Below are positions 1-8,370 of a DNA stretch of 64,000 nucleotides, piece after piece; position 1 is the stretch's first letter; every line of letters begins with the position of its first letter. The notes below the pieces were generated by a model that saw only the letters and a list, made by a program, of their open reading frames with translations, did not search any database and was not told the origin of the DNA. The stretch is taken from the NCBI GenBank assembly GCA_948964545.1, contig CAREDV010000001.1, forward strand, positions 496,001 through 560,000. Direction: 5' to 3'. The translations under genes were made by a program, and so were the position numbers. The DNA comes from an uncultured bacterium (GTDB taxonomy: Bacteria > Cyanobacteriota > Vampirovibrionia > Gastranaerophilales > Gastranaerophilaceae).

Positions 1-680
1 TTAGCATCATTTATATAGCTGTATGGTACTTTCCAGTTATAATCGGGACTTGTTGTGCGGTAGTATTCAAGCATTTGTTCGGCTTCGGAGATTTTCTTTT
101 CTGATTCAAAAATGTAGCTTTCTGAGGTTGTGTAAGTATATATATGATTTGAAGTTTTATCTATATAAATTTTTGTACCGACTTTTATAGCTGAATTCAT
201 CCAGGTTTTTGCTTTACCATGACCGCTTATTACGAGTCCGTCTTTAGGGATAAATGAATCAGCACCTGAAAGTTCTGTCACTGTATTCCCCTCTACAACA
301 GCCTCTGCACCAAATTCATTTGTATTTGTTCTTGTTCCGTAATTCGGTGTATAAATTACGAGCTGATTAATTCCTCGTGCGCCAGGCAGATAGCTGCCTG
401 TTCTATTTGTCAAAGCTGTAGGGTCAATTGCGTTAATCAAATTTTTTGTATAACTGAATACCACTTCACCTTTTGAGGGCTGATAGGGTTTATATACTGG
501 AGGTAAGATTTCTTCAGGCAAATTGACTTCAATATAATCATTTTCTTGCGGTTTAGTATTTAAAATAAGCGGCTGAGTTTTTATTTCGCGTCTTGCTGTC
601 AGAACTGTTGTAAGTTCATCTGCATGGCATGCTAGATTTGCAATCAGCATTACTGCTATGATTATAATTATCTTTTTCAT
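1..680 (-). CDS. secreted protein, possible GHL10-type glycosyl hydrolase (C-terminus cut off)
   Basis: The frame is open from an ATG at 680 to the window edge, so the C-terminus is missing. A GGGAG site lies 6 nt upstream of the start. The N-terminus is a signal peptide (MKKIIIIIAVMLIANLACHA). Later segments such as LVIYTPNYGTRTNTNEFG and VISGHGKAKTWM resemble the N-terminal region of bacterial family 10 glycosylhydrolase-like (DUF187/GHL10) proteins. The catalytic barrel would lie outside the window, so this is a resemblance, not a firm call. It follows the TPR gene at 684 in the same direction with almost no gap and is probably co-transcribed with it. Confidence 0.5.
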   Translation of the reverse strand, partial: MKKIIIIIAVMLIANLACHADELTTVLTARREIKTQPLILNTKPQENDYIEVNLPEEILPPVYKPYQPSKGEVVFSYTKNLINAIDPTALTNRTGSYLPGARGINQLVIYTPNYGTRTNTNEFGAEAVVEGNTVTELSGADSFIPKDGLVISGHGKAKTWMNSAIKVGTKIYIDKTSNHIYTYTTSESYIFESEKKISEAEQMLEYYRTTSPDYNWKVPYSYINDA

Positions 681-683
681 TTC

Positions 684-1316
684 TTACTCCCTGTAATATC
701 CCGATTGTCTGTATTCTTTTTCATCTAGTGAACGGATTTTTTTTTGAAGCTCGGTTGAGGGCTTCATAGAATATGATACATCATAAAATTTTTTTGCGTT
801 ACTTAAATCTGCAAATTTTTCATAAATTGTTGCAAGTCTTAAATTTAGAGTATATTTATTTCTGAATCCGTTATTATATGCGACATTATAATGATATAAA
901 GCTTTTTTGTATTCGTTTCGTTTGTAAAAAAATTCACCATAATAAAAATTTGCAGCTGGGTCTTTAAAATTTATATTTATTGCTTTGCAAAAATTTTCTT
1001 TTGCAAGCCGCGGTTTATTAGTTTCATCATAAATTCTGCCAAGCTGTACATAAGGTTCAATTCTTGTATTGTCGACTTTTGTCAGAATATAATATTTGCC
1101 TGAAGCGTAGTTGAGGAATTGTTCTTTGCTTTCAGGTGTTGTGCTTTTTTTGTATCTGACAAAATAGTTGTCTGCTTCTTTTTGAATTTGGTTAAAGTTT
1201 AGTTTTTTATAATCAAACAGCACAGAATTATATTCAATCTTTCCCGATTGAAGTGCGAATGAGGTGTTTATGGTGAAAAATATTGCTGTTAAAACTAATA
1301 AATTCTTATAAATCAT
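684..1316 (-). CDS. secreted TPR-repeat protein
   Basis: The start at 1316 gives a clean signal peptide (MIYKNLLVLTAIFFTINTSFA). An ATG 33 nt further upstream is possible but would put a charged extension before it. The mature part of about 190 aa contains tetratricopeptide-like helical pairs (LGRIYDETNKPRLAKENFCKA, then YYGEFFYKRNEYKKALYHY, then LRLATIYEKFADLSNAKKFY). Such proteins usually act as periplasmic scaffolds. The start overlaps the end of the upstream gene at 1306 by 11 nt, and neither candidate start has a clear Shine-Dalgarno, so translational coupling is likely. The specific function is unknown. Confidence 0.7.
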   Translation of the reverse strand: MIYKNLLVLTAIFFTINTSFALQSGKIEYNSVLFDYKKLNFNQIQKEADNYFVRYKKSTTPESKEQFLNYASGKYYILTKVDNTRIEPYVQLGRIYDETNKPRLAKENFCKAININFKDPAANFYYGEFFYKRNEYKKALYHYNVAYNNGFRNKYTLNLRLATIYEKFADLSNAKKFYDVSYSMKPSTELQKKIRSLDEKEYRQSGYYRE

Positions 1317-1626
1317 CGAAAGTTGGTGAAGTTTTAATATCATGGTCATTCATGAATGAATGGTCATCCAATGACGGGTCAATATACATGAAAACTCGTC
1401 TGACAAATTTAACAGCAGGATTTTGGTACATTTTATTTTCAACAGGTTCAGCCAGAGGTTCACCGTTAGATTTTGCTCTGACTTTTTGAGCTGCATTAAT
1501 AGTTGCTGTTGAGTAACCGTTATTTCTCAAATAATCAGGACTAACTGTATCTTCAACGGTTAATTCCGCAAACGACGGTAATGCGAATAATATTAATAAA
1601 CCTGTAATTAAAAATCTTTTTTTCAT
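1306..1626 (-). CDS. small secreted protein of unknown function
   Basis: The 106-aa product starts MKKRFLITGLLILFALPSFA, a signal peptide, and I recognise no domain in the rest. The ATG at 1626 is preferred over the in-frame GTG at 1632 because GAGG sits 5 nt before the ATG. It is the first of three same-strand genes encoding exported proteins (this one, the TPR protein and the partial hydrolase-like protein). These probably form one operon. Confidence 0.65.
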   Translation of the reverse strand: MKKRFLITGLLILFALPSFAELTVEDTVSPDYLRNNGYSTATINAAQKVRAKSNGEPLAEPVENKMYQNPAVKFVRRVFMYIDPSLDDHSFMNDHDIKTSPTFDDL

Positions 1627-1754
1627 TTCCACCTCAGTTGTAATTATAATACATTTTTCAGTAGTTACAAAGATATTATAAATTCTTTACAAAAATTCTG
1701 CCATATATTATTCGTATGATTTTATTATGATTTTGCGGAAAATTTAAAATTTTT

Positions 1755-2816
1755 CTAGCAAAATATTCCAGCATCCTTCATAATCTCTTCCAGCTTTTCA
1801 AGAAGTTGATTTTCTGGAACTTTTGCAATAATTTCGCCTTTTTTGAAAACAATTCCCTCTCCTACTCCTCCTGCAATGCCAAAATCTGCATGGCGTGCTT
1901 CTCCTGGGCCATTTACAGCACAGCCCATTGTCGCAATTGTTATCGGTTTATCAAGGTCTTTAAATCTTTCTTCAACTTTTTTGGCTAAACTGATTAAGTC
2001 AATCTGCGTTCTTCCGCAAGTAGGGCATGAAATAAAGTTTACACCGCGTTCTCGAAGTCCGAGGCTCTTTAAAATATCAAATCCTGCACTGACTTCTTCT
2101 ACAGGGTTTTCTGTAAGAGAAACTCTGATTGTATCGCCGATTCCTTCAGCCAGAAGTGTTCCTAAGCCTACAGATGATTTAATTAATCCCCCGCGCATTG
2201 TTCCAGCTTCTGTTACACCAAGATGCAGCGGATATGAAATTTTTTCTGCAATTGAGCGGTATGCTTCAATTGTTGTTAGTACATCTGATGATTTTAAAGA
2301 AACTTTTATTAAATCAAAATCCAAATCTTCAAGGATTTTGATGTGCGCAATTGCACTTTGCACCATTTTTTCAGATAATGGAATATCTTTATCCTGCAAA
2401 TCTTTTTCCAATGAACCTGCGTTTACACCTATTCTGATTGGAATATTCTGCTGCTTTGCAAGTGTTACGACTTTTTCAACATTTTCTCGTTTGCCTATAT
2501 TTCCTGGATTGAGTCTTAATGCTGAAATTCCGTTATTTATACATTGAATTGCAAGTTTGTAGTCAAAGTGGATGTCTGCAATCAAAGGTAATGGTGATTT
2601 TTTTACGATATCTTTAATAGCATCGCCTGCATCTTTGTTTAAAACTGCAAGTCTTACAAGTTCGCATCCTCTTTCTTTCATTTCGTTTATCTGGTTTAAG
2701 GTTGCGTTAATATCACGTGTGTCTGTGTTGCACATGGATTGCACACTTATTGGGGCTCCGTTACCGATTTTTACATTTCCTATTAAAAGTTCTTTTGATT
2801 TTCTTCTTTTTATCAT
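1755..2816 (-). CDS. ispG: 4-hydroxy-3-methylbut-2-enyl diphosphate synthase (IspG/GcpE)
   Basis: IspG makes HMBPP from MEcPP, the penultimate step of the non-mevalonate isoprenoid pathway, using a [4Fe-4S] cluster. The protein has the TIM-barrel start (GNVKIGNGAPISVQSM, DIHFDYKLA, RLNPGNIG). It also has the C-terminal iron-sulfur motifs SCPTCGR and MGCAVNGPGEA. About 353 aa is the usual bacterial length. I chose the ATG at 2816; an ATG 18 nt upstream is possible. Neither has a Shine-Dalgarno, and a TATCAT hexamer lies 6 nt before the chosen start, as in other putative leaderless genes here. It is divergent from the phosphodiesterase gene at 2846. Confidence 0.95.
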   Translation of the reverse strand: MIKRRKSKELLIGNVKIGNGAPISVQSMCNTDTRDINATLNQINEMKERGCELVRLAVLNKDAGDAIKDIVKKSPLPLIADIHFDYKLAIQCINNGISALRLNPGNIGKRENVEKVVTLAKQQNIPIRIGVNAGSLEKDLQDKDIPLSEKMVQSAIAHIKILEDLDFDLIKVSLKSSDVLTTIEAYRSIAEKISYPLHLGVTEAGTMRGGLIKSSVGLGTLLAEGIGDTIRVSLTENPVEEVSAGFDILKSLGLRERGVNFISCPTCGRTQIDLISLAKKVEERFKDLDKPITIATMGCAVNGPGEARHADFGIAGGVGEGIVFKKGEIIAKVPENQLLEKLEEIMKDAGIFC

Positions 2817-2845
2817 ATTATTATGATAACACAAAGGAGAAAATC

Positions 2846-3580
2846 ATGAGAGCAGCAATTGTTTCTGATATTCACGCAAACTGGCAGGCGCTTGAAGCAG
2901 TTATAGAAGATATTAAAAAACAGGGATGTGAAAGAGTTCTATGTCTTGGAGATTTAGCTATGGCAGGGCCGCAGCCTAGAATGGTTATTGAATTTGTCAG
3001 GGGGCAGGAAAATTGGACGGTAATTCAGGGGAACACCGATAAACTTATCGGGGATTTTTCGCCTGAAACAGTTGATAAATTAAAAAGTGTTTTTCCAGTT
3101 ATGGCTAATGCGCTTTTAGATGATGTTTTGATTTTGGAACAGGATAAAAAAGAATATTTGAAAAACCTGCCTGTTCAAATGAATTTGGAAATTGAGGGTG
3201 TAAACATCTTAATGGTTCATGGTTCTCCAAGACGAAATAATGAAGATATTTTGCCTGACATGCCGCTTGAACAAATTGAAGAAATGCTGCAAGGTGTTGA
3301 TGCGGATTTGGTTTTTTGCGGACACACGCATGTCCCCTGCGGTTATCAAACCAATAAGAAACAGACTGTTGTAAATGTCGGAAGTGTAGGACGTCCAATG
3401 ACATCTAATCCTCAAGCCTGCTATGTTGCAGCAAATTTTGAAAACGGCGGATTTTCAATAGAACACAGATTTGTTGATTATGACAGAGAAACTGCTGCAT
3501 CAATTATGACTGCAAGAAATTTTGATGGTTGTGATACTCTCGCTCAAATGATTTTAAAACCAACAAGGAGACATGTTTAA
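2846..3580 (+). CDS. YfcE/MJ0936-type metallophosphoesterase
   Basis: A 244-aa calcineurin-like phosphoesterase with all metal-binding motifs: D-x-H in VSDIHAN, GD in CLGDLAMAG, GN in VIQGNTD, H in MVHGSPR, and GHTH near residue 155. Family members hydrolyse phosphodiesters; the substrate cannot be told from sequence. A strong AAGGAGA lies 5 nt before the ATG, which excludes the longer upstream frame. The stop at 3578-3580 directly abuts the waaA start at 3581, so the two are co-transcribed. Confidence 0.88.
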   Translation: MRAAIVSDIHANWQALEAVIEDIKKQGCERVLCLGDLAMAGPQPRMVIEFVRGQENWTVIQGNTDKLIGDFSPETVDKLKSVFPVMANALLDDVLILEQDKKEYLKNLPVQMNLEIEGVNILMVHGSPRRNNEDILPDMPLEQIEEMLQGVDADLVFCGHTHVPCGYQTNKKQTVVNVGSVGRPMTSNPQACYVAANFENGGFSIEHRFVDYDRETAASIMTARNFDGCDTLAQMILKPTRRHV

Positions 3581-4801
3581 ATGTACAGATTTTTTTCAAC
3601 ATTAATATTTTTGGCAATTTTACCTGTGTATGCGCTTATAAGAGCAGGTAAGGGTAAAGCGCTTCCGTTGGAAAAATTTGGTAAATTTAATCCTCCTGAT
3701 TTAAGCGGAAAAGTTATTATGTATCACGGGGTTTCGGTGGGCGAAGTTATTGCACTGGAAAACTTAATCAAAAAAACAAAAGAAACTTTCCCTGACTGTA
3801 AGCTTGTTGTCACTACAGGAACAACAACGGGGCAGGAGATTGCAAAAAAGAAATTTGCAGGAGTTGCAGATTTTATTACTTATTTTCCGCTCGATATAAC
3901 TTTCTGTGTAAAATCATTTTTGAATAAAATTAATCCTGATGTGGTTTTGATTGCTGAAACAGAACTTTGGCCTACGTTTGCTCATTATTGTAAAAAAAGA
4001 AATATTGAACTTTTTGTAATTAACGGCAGAATATCCGACAGCACTTTCCGCTCATATCGCTTATTAACACCGTTTTTTAAAGGGTTATTTAAGAATTATG
4101 CAGGAATTTTTACCCAAAGCGAACAGGATAATGAAAAATTTATAAAAATCGGTGCACCCTCTGATAAAACTCAAGTGATGAGAAATCTTAAATTTGATGT
4201 AAAAAAGGTGCAGGCAGATTTTGATTTGGGTGAGGGCAGAATAATTATTGCAGGAAGCACTCATAAAGGCGAGGATGAAATTGTCTTAAACGCTTTTACT
4301 GAACTTAAAAAAGAATTTCCCGATATAAAATTGCTTCTTGCTCCGCGTCATCTGACTCGTGAAGCAGAGGTTAAATCTTTGACCGAAAAAACAGGTTTGC
4401 CGTATGGTTTGCGCTCAAATAATGACAGATTTGATAAAAACGATATAATTATTTTAAATACACTCGGCGAGCTTAGCAAAATATATCAAATCTGCGACTT
4501 TGCTTTCATTGGCGGAAGTTTTAATAAAACAGGCGGTCACAACCCTCTTGAAGCTGTTGTTTATGAAAAACCTGCAATTTCAGGCCCGTCAATTCACAAT
4601 TTTAAAGATATTTACTGGCTTTTAACGCAATCTGATGCTGGCAGAGTTGTCAAAACTCCGCAAGAATTAACGGATTACATGCGTAAACTTTTGTCTGATA
4701 AAGAATTTTATGCTAAAGCCTGCTCGGATTGCAAAGCTATTTTCGAACAGCAAAAAGGTGCTCTTGAATTTGTTATAGATCGCCTTAAAGCTACTCTATA
4801 G
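3581..4801 (+). CDS. waaA: 3-deoxy-D-manno-octulosonic acid (Kdo) transferase
   Basis: WaaA (KdtA) transfers Kdo from CMP-Kdo to the lipid A precursor at the cytoplasmic face of the inner membrane. The 406-aa protein has an N-terminal membrane anchor, the N-terminal GT-B domain (YHGVSVGEV near residue 50, AETELWP near 125), and the C-terminal GT30 motifs (GSTHKGEDE, LAPRH, GGSFNKTGGHNPLEA). This is the full family length. It abuts the phosphoesterase gene; GGAG at 3567-3570 lies 10 nt before the start. With LpxB and LpxI at 16-18 kb it indicates a lipid A-containing outer membrane. Confidence 0.95.
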   Translation: MYRFFSTLIFLAILPVYALIRAGKGKALPLEKFGKFNPPDLSGKVIMYHGVSVGEVIALENLIKKTKETFPDCKLVVTTGTTTGQEIAKKKFAGVADFITYFPLDITFCVKSFLNKINPDVVLIAETELWPTFAHYCKKRNIELFVINGRISDSTFRSYRLLTPFFKGLFKNYAGIFTQSEQDNEKFIKIGAPSDKTQVMRNLKFDVKKVQADFDLGEGRIIIAGSTHKGEDEIVLNAFTELKKEFPDIKLLLAPRHLTREAEVKSLTEKTGLPYGLRSNNDRFDKNDIIILNTLGELSKIYQICDFAFIGGSFNKTGGHNPLEAVVYEKPAISGPSIHNFKDIYWLLTQSDAGRVVKTPQELTDYMRKLLSDKEFYAKACSDCKAIFEQQKGALEFVIDRLKATL

Positions 4802-5003
4802 AATTGATTTTGGAGATTTTTCTTCCCCTATCTGTATGACTTTTGTTACGGAATATTAACTTTTCTGGTACAATAATTAAAGATTTCCTTGTGTTATGCC
4901 GTAATAAAAAACATAAGGAAACAAAACGAAAGGTATAACGGAGTCGAAGGCTCTGTCCTTTACAATAAAAGTCGTACGAAAGTCGGCGGAAAGGGTACAA
5001 AAA

Positions 5004-6098
5004 ATGGGTATGGCAGCTTCGCAGGCACGCTTTTTGGGCTTGACTGCAAGAAAAACAAATACCGAATATGAAGGTCAGCAGATCAACCAGCAAAGAACGA
5101 CTTTGTCTAACCAATCTGCTAACTACTACAACCAGCTTCTTGGTATGTCAGTACCTGTTCCTCCCTCAGTTGCAGATTTTACAAAAACGGTTTATACATT
5201 TAAAGATGGTGCTTTAAGCAATTCAATTTCAACTATGATTGCAAAACCAGGCGGTTTATATGAAATCAGCTATACATCAACTTGGATTAATGATTTTGCA
5301 GTAGTTGATGCTGCTCCTACGCTTTATACTAAAACAGAAGGCACAACAGTTGATGATAATATTTATTATGTTGGTGCTAAAAAATTAAGAAAACTTGGAG
5401 AAGCTATCCCAAGAGATGCAGAAGGCAGATATGCCGGTGAAGTCATCGGTAAAGATAAAGACGGCAATGATATTATCTACAGAGATGAATATCTCAGTAC
5501 TTTGTCAAAAGATCAGTTAGATCAATTAGAAAAAGAAGAAGATGACTATGTAACTATGCTCAATAAAAAATACGGCACACCTGAAAAAGGCTGGGAAGTA
5601 AGATATACACAAAATACTTCAACAAAAACTTGGCAGCCAACTTTTGTAAAAAGAGATGTTCTTGATAAAGCAGAATACAATGAAACAGGTACTTCTTTAA
5701 ATTATATTAAAAATTACACTGTAGGTTCAGCTCAAGAAACTGAAGAAATCAAAGGTGTTACGGCAAGATTTGAACAAGATGCTACAGGACGTTTAATCAG
5801 TGTAACTTTAAAACCTGGGGAAGCTGATGAAGTTACTTATGCCGTAACAACAAATACTCTTACAGATCAGGCTAAATATGATGATGCGATGAACCAGTAT
5901 GAATATGATAAATATCAATACGATCAATCAATTCAAGAAATCAATTCAAAAATCGAAATTATTCAATCTGAAGATAAAAACCTTGAATTACGCTTGAAAC
6001 AACTTGATACAGAACAAGCAGCAATTCAAACCGAAATGGATGCAGTTCAAAAAGTTATTGAAAAGAACACTGAATCCACCTTCAAAACTTTCGGGTAA
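5004..6098 (+). CDS. unrecognised protein with conserved-looking N-terminus and C-terminal coiled coil
   Basis: The 364-aa protein begins MGMAASQARFLGLTARKTN and continues with a Q- and N-rich helical stretch to about residue 45. A middle region rich in Asp, Lys, Tyr and Thr follows. The C-terminus from about 290 is a heptad-like coiled coil (SKIEIIQSEDKNLELRLKQL). There is no signal peptide. The helix-in, helix-out layout recalls axial flagellar proteins, but I cannot assign it to a named family. GGAAAGGG lies 8 nt before the ATG. A 200-nt untranslated leader with a TACAAT hexamer at 4869-4874 precedes it, and a strong terminator follows at 6210, so it is probably a single-gene transcript. 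Confidence 0.75.
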   Translation: MGMAASQARFLGLTARKTNTEYEGQQINQQRTTLSNQSANYYNQLLGMSVPVPPSVADFTKTVYTFKDGALSNSISTMIAKPGGLYEISYTSTWINDFAVVDAAPTLYTKTEGTTVDDNIYYVGAKKLRKLGEAIPRDAEGRYAGEVIGKDKDGNDIIYRDEYLSTLSKDQLDQLEKEEDDYVTMLNKKYGTPEKGWEVRYTQNTSTKTWQPTFVKRDVLDKAEYNETGTSLNYIKNYTVGSAQETEEIKGVTARFEQDATGRLISVTLKPGEADEVTYAVTTNTLTDQAKYDDAMNQYEYDKYQYDQSIQEINSKIEIIQSEDKNLELRLKQLDTEQAAIQTEMDAVQKVIEKNTESTFKTFG

Positions 6099-6209
6099 GC
6101 TAAGCTTACTCCTACACTTGGGCTTTGGAAGCATTTATTCGAATGCCCAAATATTACGAATTTTACGAAGCCTTACGCTTCATTATATATTTTTGTTTCC
6201 TTTTTTCCT

Positions 6210-6235
6210 ACGACTTTTACCCAAAGTCGTTTTTT
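6210..6235 (+). terminator. intrinsic terminator
   Basis: ACGACTTT, a 5-nt loop, AAAGTCGT and then five T: an 8-bp perfect stem with a T-run. It ends the transcript of the 5004-6098 gene, about 110 nt past its stop. A weaker hairpin (GAAGC/GCTTC near 6168) and a GCTACG/CGTAGC hairpin near 6242 flank it. Confidence 0.8.
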
Positions 6236-6294
6236 ATTGTGCTACGCACGTAGCCACATTATATGTTGGGCATATTTTATGAATGTTGGTGTTA

Positions 6295-7062
6295 TTATTC
6301 GGATTGTACAGATAAATTCATAAACTCAATATCGTCATAATCTATATATGCAGTTTGTTTTAAGTTGTGACCTGTTTTGATTGTAATTTCATTCATCTGA
6401 CCTGCGCGCAATAAATTATTCGGAAGTTTTATTCGCTGTCCGTCGCCATTAAGTTGGATTTCTGCTATTTTTTTGCCGTTAAAATAAATTTCAGGCGGGC
6501 TTGCAAAAGAATTTACAATAGAATTCTGTCTCATAGAACGTGCCATCAATGTATCAACACCGATTATTGAACCTATCACAAGGTAATTATTTTTAGAAAG
6601 TGCATTTGCTGCCATCATAAAGGTTTTTGAATAAAACGGCCCAATTGACTTCCCTTTAAATTCCCCTGAATTTGCAGATGCTTCTGAAAAATTATCATCT
6701 CCTAAATGAAACATTTCTGTGGAAATTATAATATCTTGTACGTTACTTTTTTCAATCCCTAAGACTAACGGCTGGCTGGCAAGTTTTTCATTTATAGTTA
6801 GTGAAAACGGTCTGTAACCCTCTTTCTCAACGGATAAAACAGAACTGTCTTTTATATTTGCTTTCAAATTAAAGACTCCATTGTTATCGGTATATGTTGT
6901 AAAATTTTGTTTTGGCAGGCTGACTCTTGCGCCTGATACTGGCATATTTGTATCTGTGTCTACAATTCGTTTAACATCGCCGATTTTTGAAACTCCTCCT
7001 TCCATTATTTGAGCATGTACTGGAAGGGTTAACAAAAAAAGCATGATTAATAAAATTCTCAT
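6295..7062 (-). CDS. secreted protein with carboxypeptidase-regulatory-like domain
   Basis: The 255-aa product has a signal peptide (MRILLIMLFLLTLPVHA). Residues 30-100 look like a carboxypeptidase regulatory-like beta sandwich (DTDTNMPVSGARVSLP, FTTYTDNNGVFNLKA, VSVEKEGYRPFSL). The C-terminal 150 residues appear beta-rich (PPEIYFNGKKIAEIQLN, NEITIKTGH) and may bind a ligand or surface polymer; this is inference. AAGAGGAT is 6 nt before the ATG. It is an isolated gene reading away from tRNA-Leu. Confidence 0.7.
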   Translation of the reverse strand: MRILLIMLFLLTLPVHAQIMEGGVSKIGDVKRIVDTDTNMPVSGARVSLPKQNFTTYTDNNGVFNLKANIKDSSVLSVEKEGYRPFSLTINEKLASQPLVLGIEKSNVQDIIISTEMFHLGDDNFSEASANSGEFKGKSIGPFYSKTFMMAANALSKNNYLVIGSIIGVDTLMARSMRQNSIVNSFASPPEIYFNGKKIAEIQLNGDGQRIKLPNNLLRAGQMNEITIKTGHNLKQTAYIDYDDIEFMNLSVQSE

Positions 7063-7213
7063 ATATAAATCCTCTTAATGAAAAAATTGTAAAATGCAAG
7101 ATTGAGAATTTAATCAATCATAATGGGGTGTTAAAGTTTAATTAAAAATTTTTTAAAATAATATTTGAAATTTAAAATGTTTCTGTTATTATAATGTAGT
7201 GATAATTAAATAA

Positions 7214-7297
7214 GCCGAAGTGATGAAATTGGTAGACGTGCTAGACTCAAAATCTTGTGTGGGCAACCACGTGCCGGTTCGAGTCCGGCCTTCGGCA
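7214..7297 (+). tRNA. tRNA-Leu (anticodon CAA)
   Basis: The 7-bp acceptor stem GCCGAAG/CTTCGGC is closed, with A as discriminator. The anticodon loop is CTCAAAA, giving CAA for UUG codons. A long variable arm (around TGGGCAACCACG) and the T-loop GGTTCGAGTCC are typical of class II tRNA-Leu. The 3' CCA is not encoded. TATAAT lies at 7190-7195, with TTGAAA 19 nt upstream. A terminator follows directly. Confidence 0.97.
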
Positions 7298-7300
7298 AAT

Positions 7301-7328
7301 AAAAAGAACACCTAAAGGTGTTCTTTTT
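7301..7328. terminator. bidirectional intrinsic terminator
   Basis: AAAAAGAACACC, TAAA loop, GGTGTTCTTTTT: a 12-bp stem with A and T tails on either side. It serves both the tRNA-Leu gene (+) and the convergent prepilin gene (-), whose stop codon lies at its edge. Confidence 0.9.
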
Positions 7329-8055
7329 ATTTATCATTCAATAAATAATATGCGCTGCAGCAGGCACCTGATGCTATTTCGCCATTTCCGCCTGCCCCAC
7401 CAATATAATTTTCATTAACAGCACCTTTATTCTTACTGCATTCGCATATTTCACCATTTTTCTTTTTATTAAATGTTCCCTCTGCTCCCATTGGTTTTAA
7501 GTATTTATCATGAACTTTCATAACAAAAACATCTTTTCCTAAAGTATCTTTTCCGTTGCCAAATCCGTCAACGTCTACACTTATCCAATGTCTGCCATGA
7601 CTACCTCCAAACATAATTAACTCTCCTGTTGTTAGTCTGACTCTGTAGCTTGAAAGGTTATAACTGCTAATTTGCCCTCCTGCAAGAGTTTTGTATCTAT
7701 GATAATAATCAGGGGCCCAAACAATCTTTCCATTATAACAATTTCCCGTGTCACAGGTTTGTAAAATATTAAATTTGTCCAGCATATTGTTGATAAATTC
7801 AATATTTAAATTTTTTGGTGCAGATTCAATTAAACTTGTGCATGTTCTGTCGTAAGTATCCGAAATACAAGGAGAATAGCCTTCTTCTATAGTTTGGAGA
7901 AATGCTTGATTTATTACTGAATACATTTTTCGCCAATGAACAATATTTTGTTTATCTTGCATGTTTGAAATTATTGCAGGAATTGTAATTGCTGAAACTA
8001 TACCGATTATTCCAAGTGTAATAAGCACTTCTGATAATGTAAAACCTTTATTCAT
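7327..8055 (-). CDS. type IV prepilin-like protein with short leader
   Basis: The 242-aa protein starts MNKG then FTLSEVLITLGIIG: a 4-residue prepilin leader, cleavage after Gly, Phe+1, Glu+5 and a hydrophobic helix. The body is Cys- and Gly-rich and contains VDVDGFGNGKDTLGKDVF, the loop shared with T2SS/T4P pseudopilins. Two other prepilins (38691, 48796) and a fourth pilin-like gene (54274) share this loop. GGAG lies 6 nt before the ATG. Unlike the other two prepilins it has no homopolymer tract, so it should be expressed constitutively from the promoter at 8108-8136. Confidence 0.9.
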   Translation of the reverse strand: MNKGFTLSEVLITLGIIGIVSAITIPAIISNMQDKQNIVHWRKMYSVINQAFLQTIEEGYSPCISDTYDRTCTSLIESAPKNLNIEFINNMLDKFNILQTCDTGNCYNGKIVWAPDYYHRYKTLAGGQISSYNLSSYRVRLTTGELIMFGGSHGRHWISVDVDGFGNGKDTLGKDVFVMKVHDKYLKPMGAEGTFNKKKNGEICECSKNKGAVNENYIGGAGGNGEIASGACCSAYYLLNDK

Positions 8056-8107
8056 TTATTCTCCAGTTATAAGTTTTATTAATTTTAAAGTGTCAATAAT
8101 GATACTT

Positions 8108-8136
8108 AATATATCACTATTGATTAATTCTGTCAA
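8108..8136 (-). promoter_or_regulatory. sigma70-type promoter of the 7327-8055 prepilin gene
   Basis: On the minus strand TTGACA, 17 nt, TATATT: a perfect -35 with a good -10. A second TTGACA lies closer to the gene with a TTATAA-like hexamer about 18 nt further on, so tandem promoters are possible. Confidence 0.65.
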
Positions 8137-8164
8137 ATTTATAGCATACTGATAAAATTAATTT

Positions 8165-8365
8165 ATGCTAAAAAATAATTTATCAGCTGTTATGGGAGCT
8201 AAAAGAATTAAAATATACGAACTTGCTGAAATGTCAGGTATAAGCAGAAGTACAATAACTCGTTTGTACTACGACAGGACAAATACGGTTAGCTTTAACA
8301 CTCTTGAAAATCTTTGCAAGGCTTTAGAATGCACATTGGACGATTTGTTTGAAATTACGGATTGA
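8165..8365 (+). CDS. small XRE-family (Cro/C1-type) transcriptional regulator
   Basis: The 66-aa protein is a single helix-turn-helix domain: IKIYELAEMSGISRSTITRLYYDR, then NTLENLCKALECTLDDLFE. It resembles the short Cro/C1 repressors of bacterial chromosomes and mobile elements. There is no Shine-Dalgarno. A TAAAAT hexamer lies 6 nt before the ATG, as in other putative leaderless genes here, but the -35 match is poor. It is divergent from the prepilin gene, with 109 nt between starts, so it could control it; this is inference from position. Confidence 0.85.
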   Translation: MLKNNLSAVMGAKRIKIYELAEMSGISRSTITRLYYDRTNTVSFNTLENLCKALECTLDDLFEITD

Positions 8366-8370
8366 TAATT

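Noticed and set aside
1843..2547. 234-aa open frame antisense to ispG
   Set aside because: It lies opposite a clear, complete ispG, has Ser/Pro-rich shadow composition and has no ribosome-binding site.
4791..5114. 107-aa minus-strand frame over the leader of the 5004 gene
   Set aside because: It covers the start and ribosome-binding site of a better gene and has no recognisable domain or ribosome-binding site.
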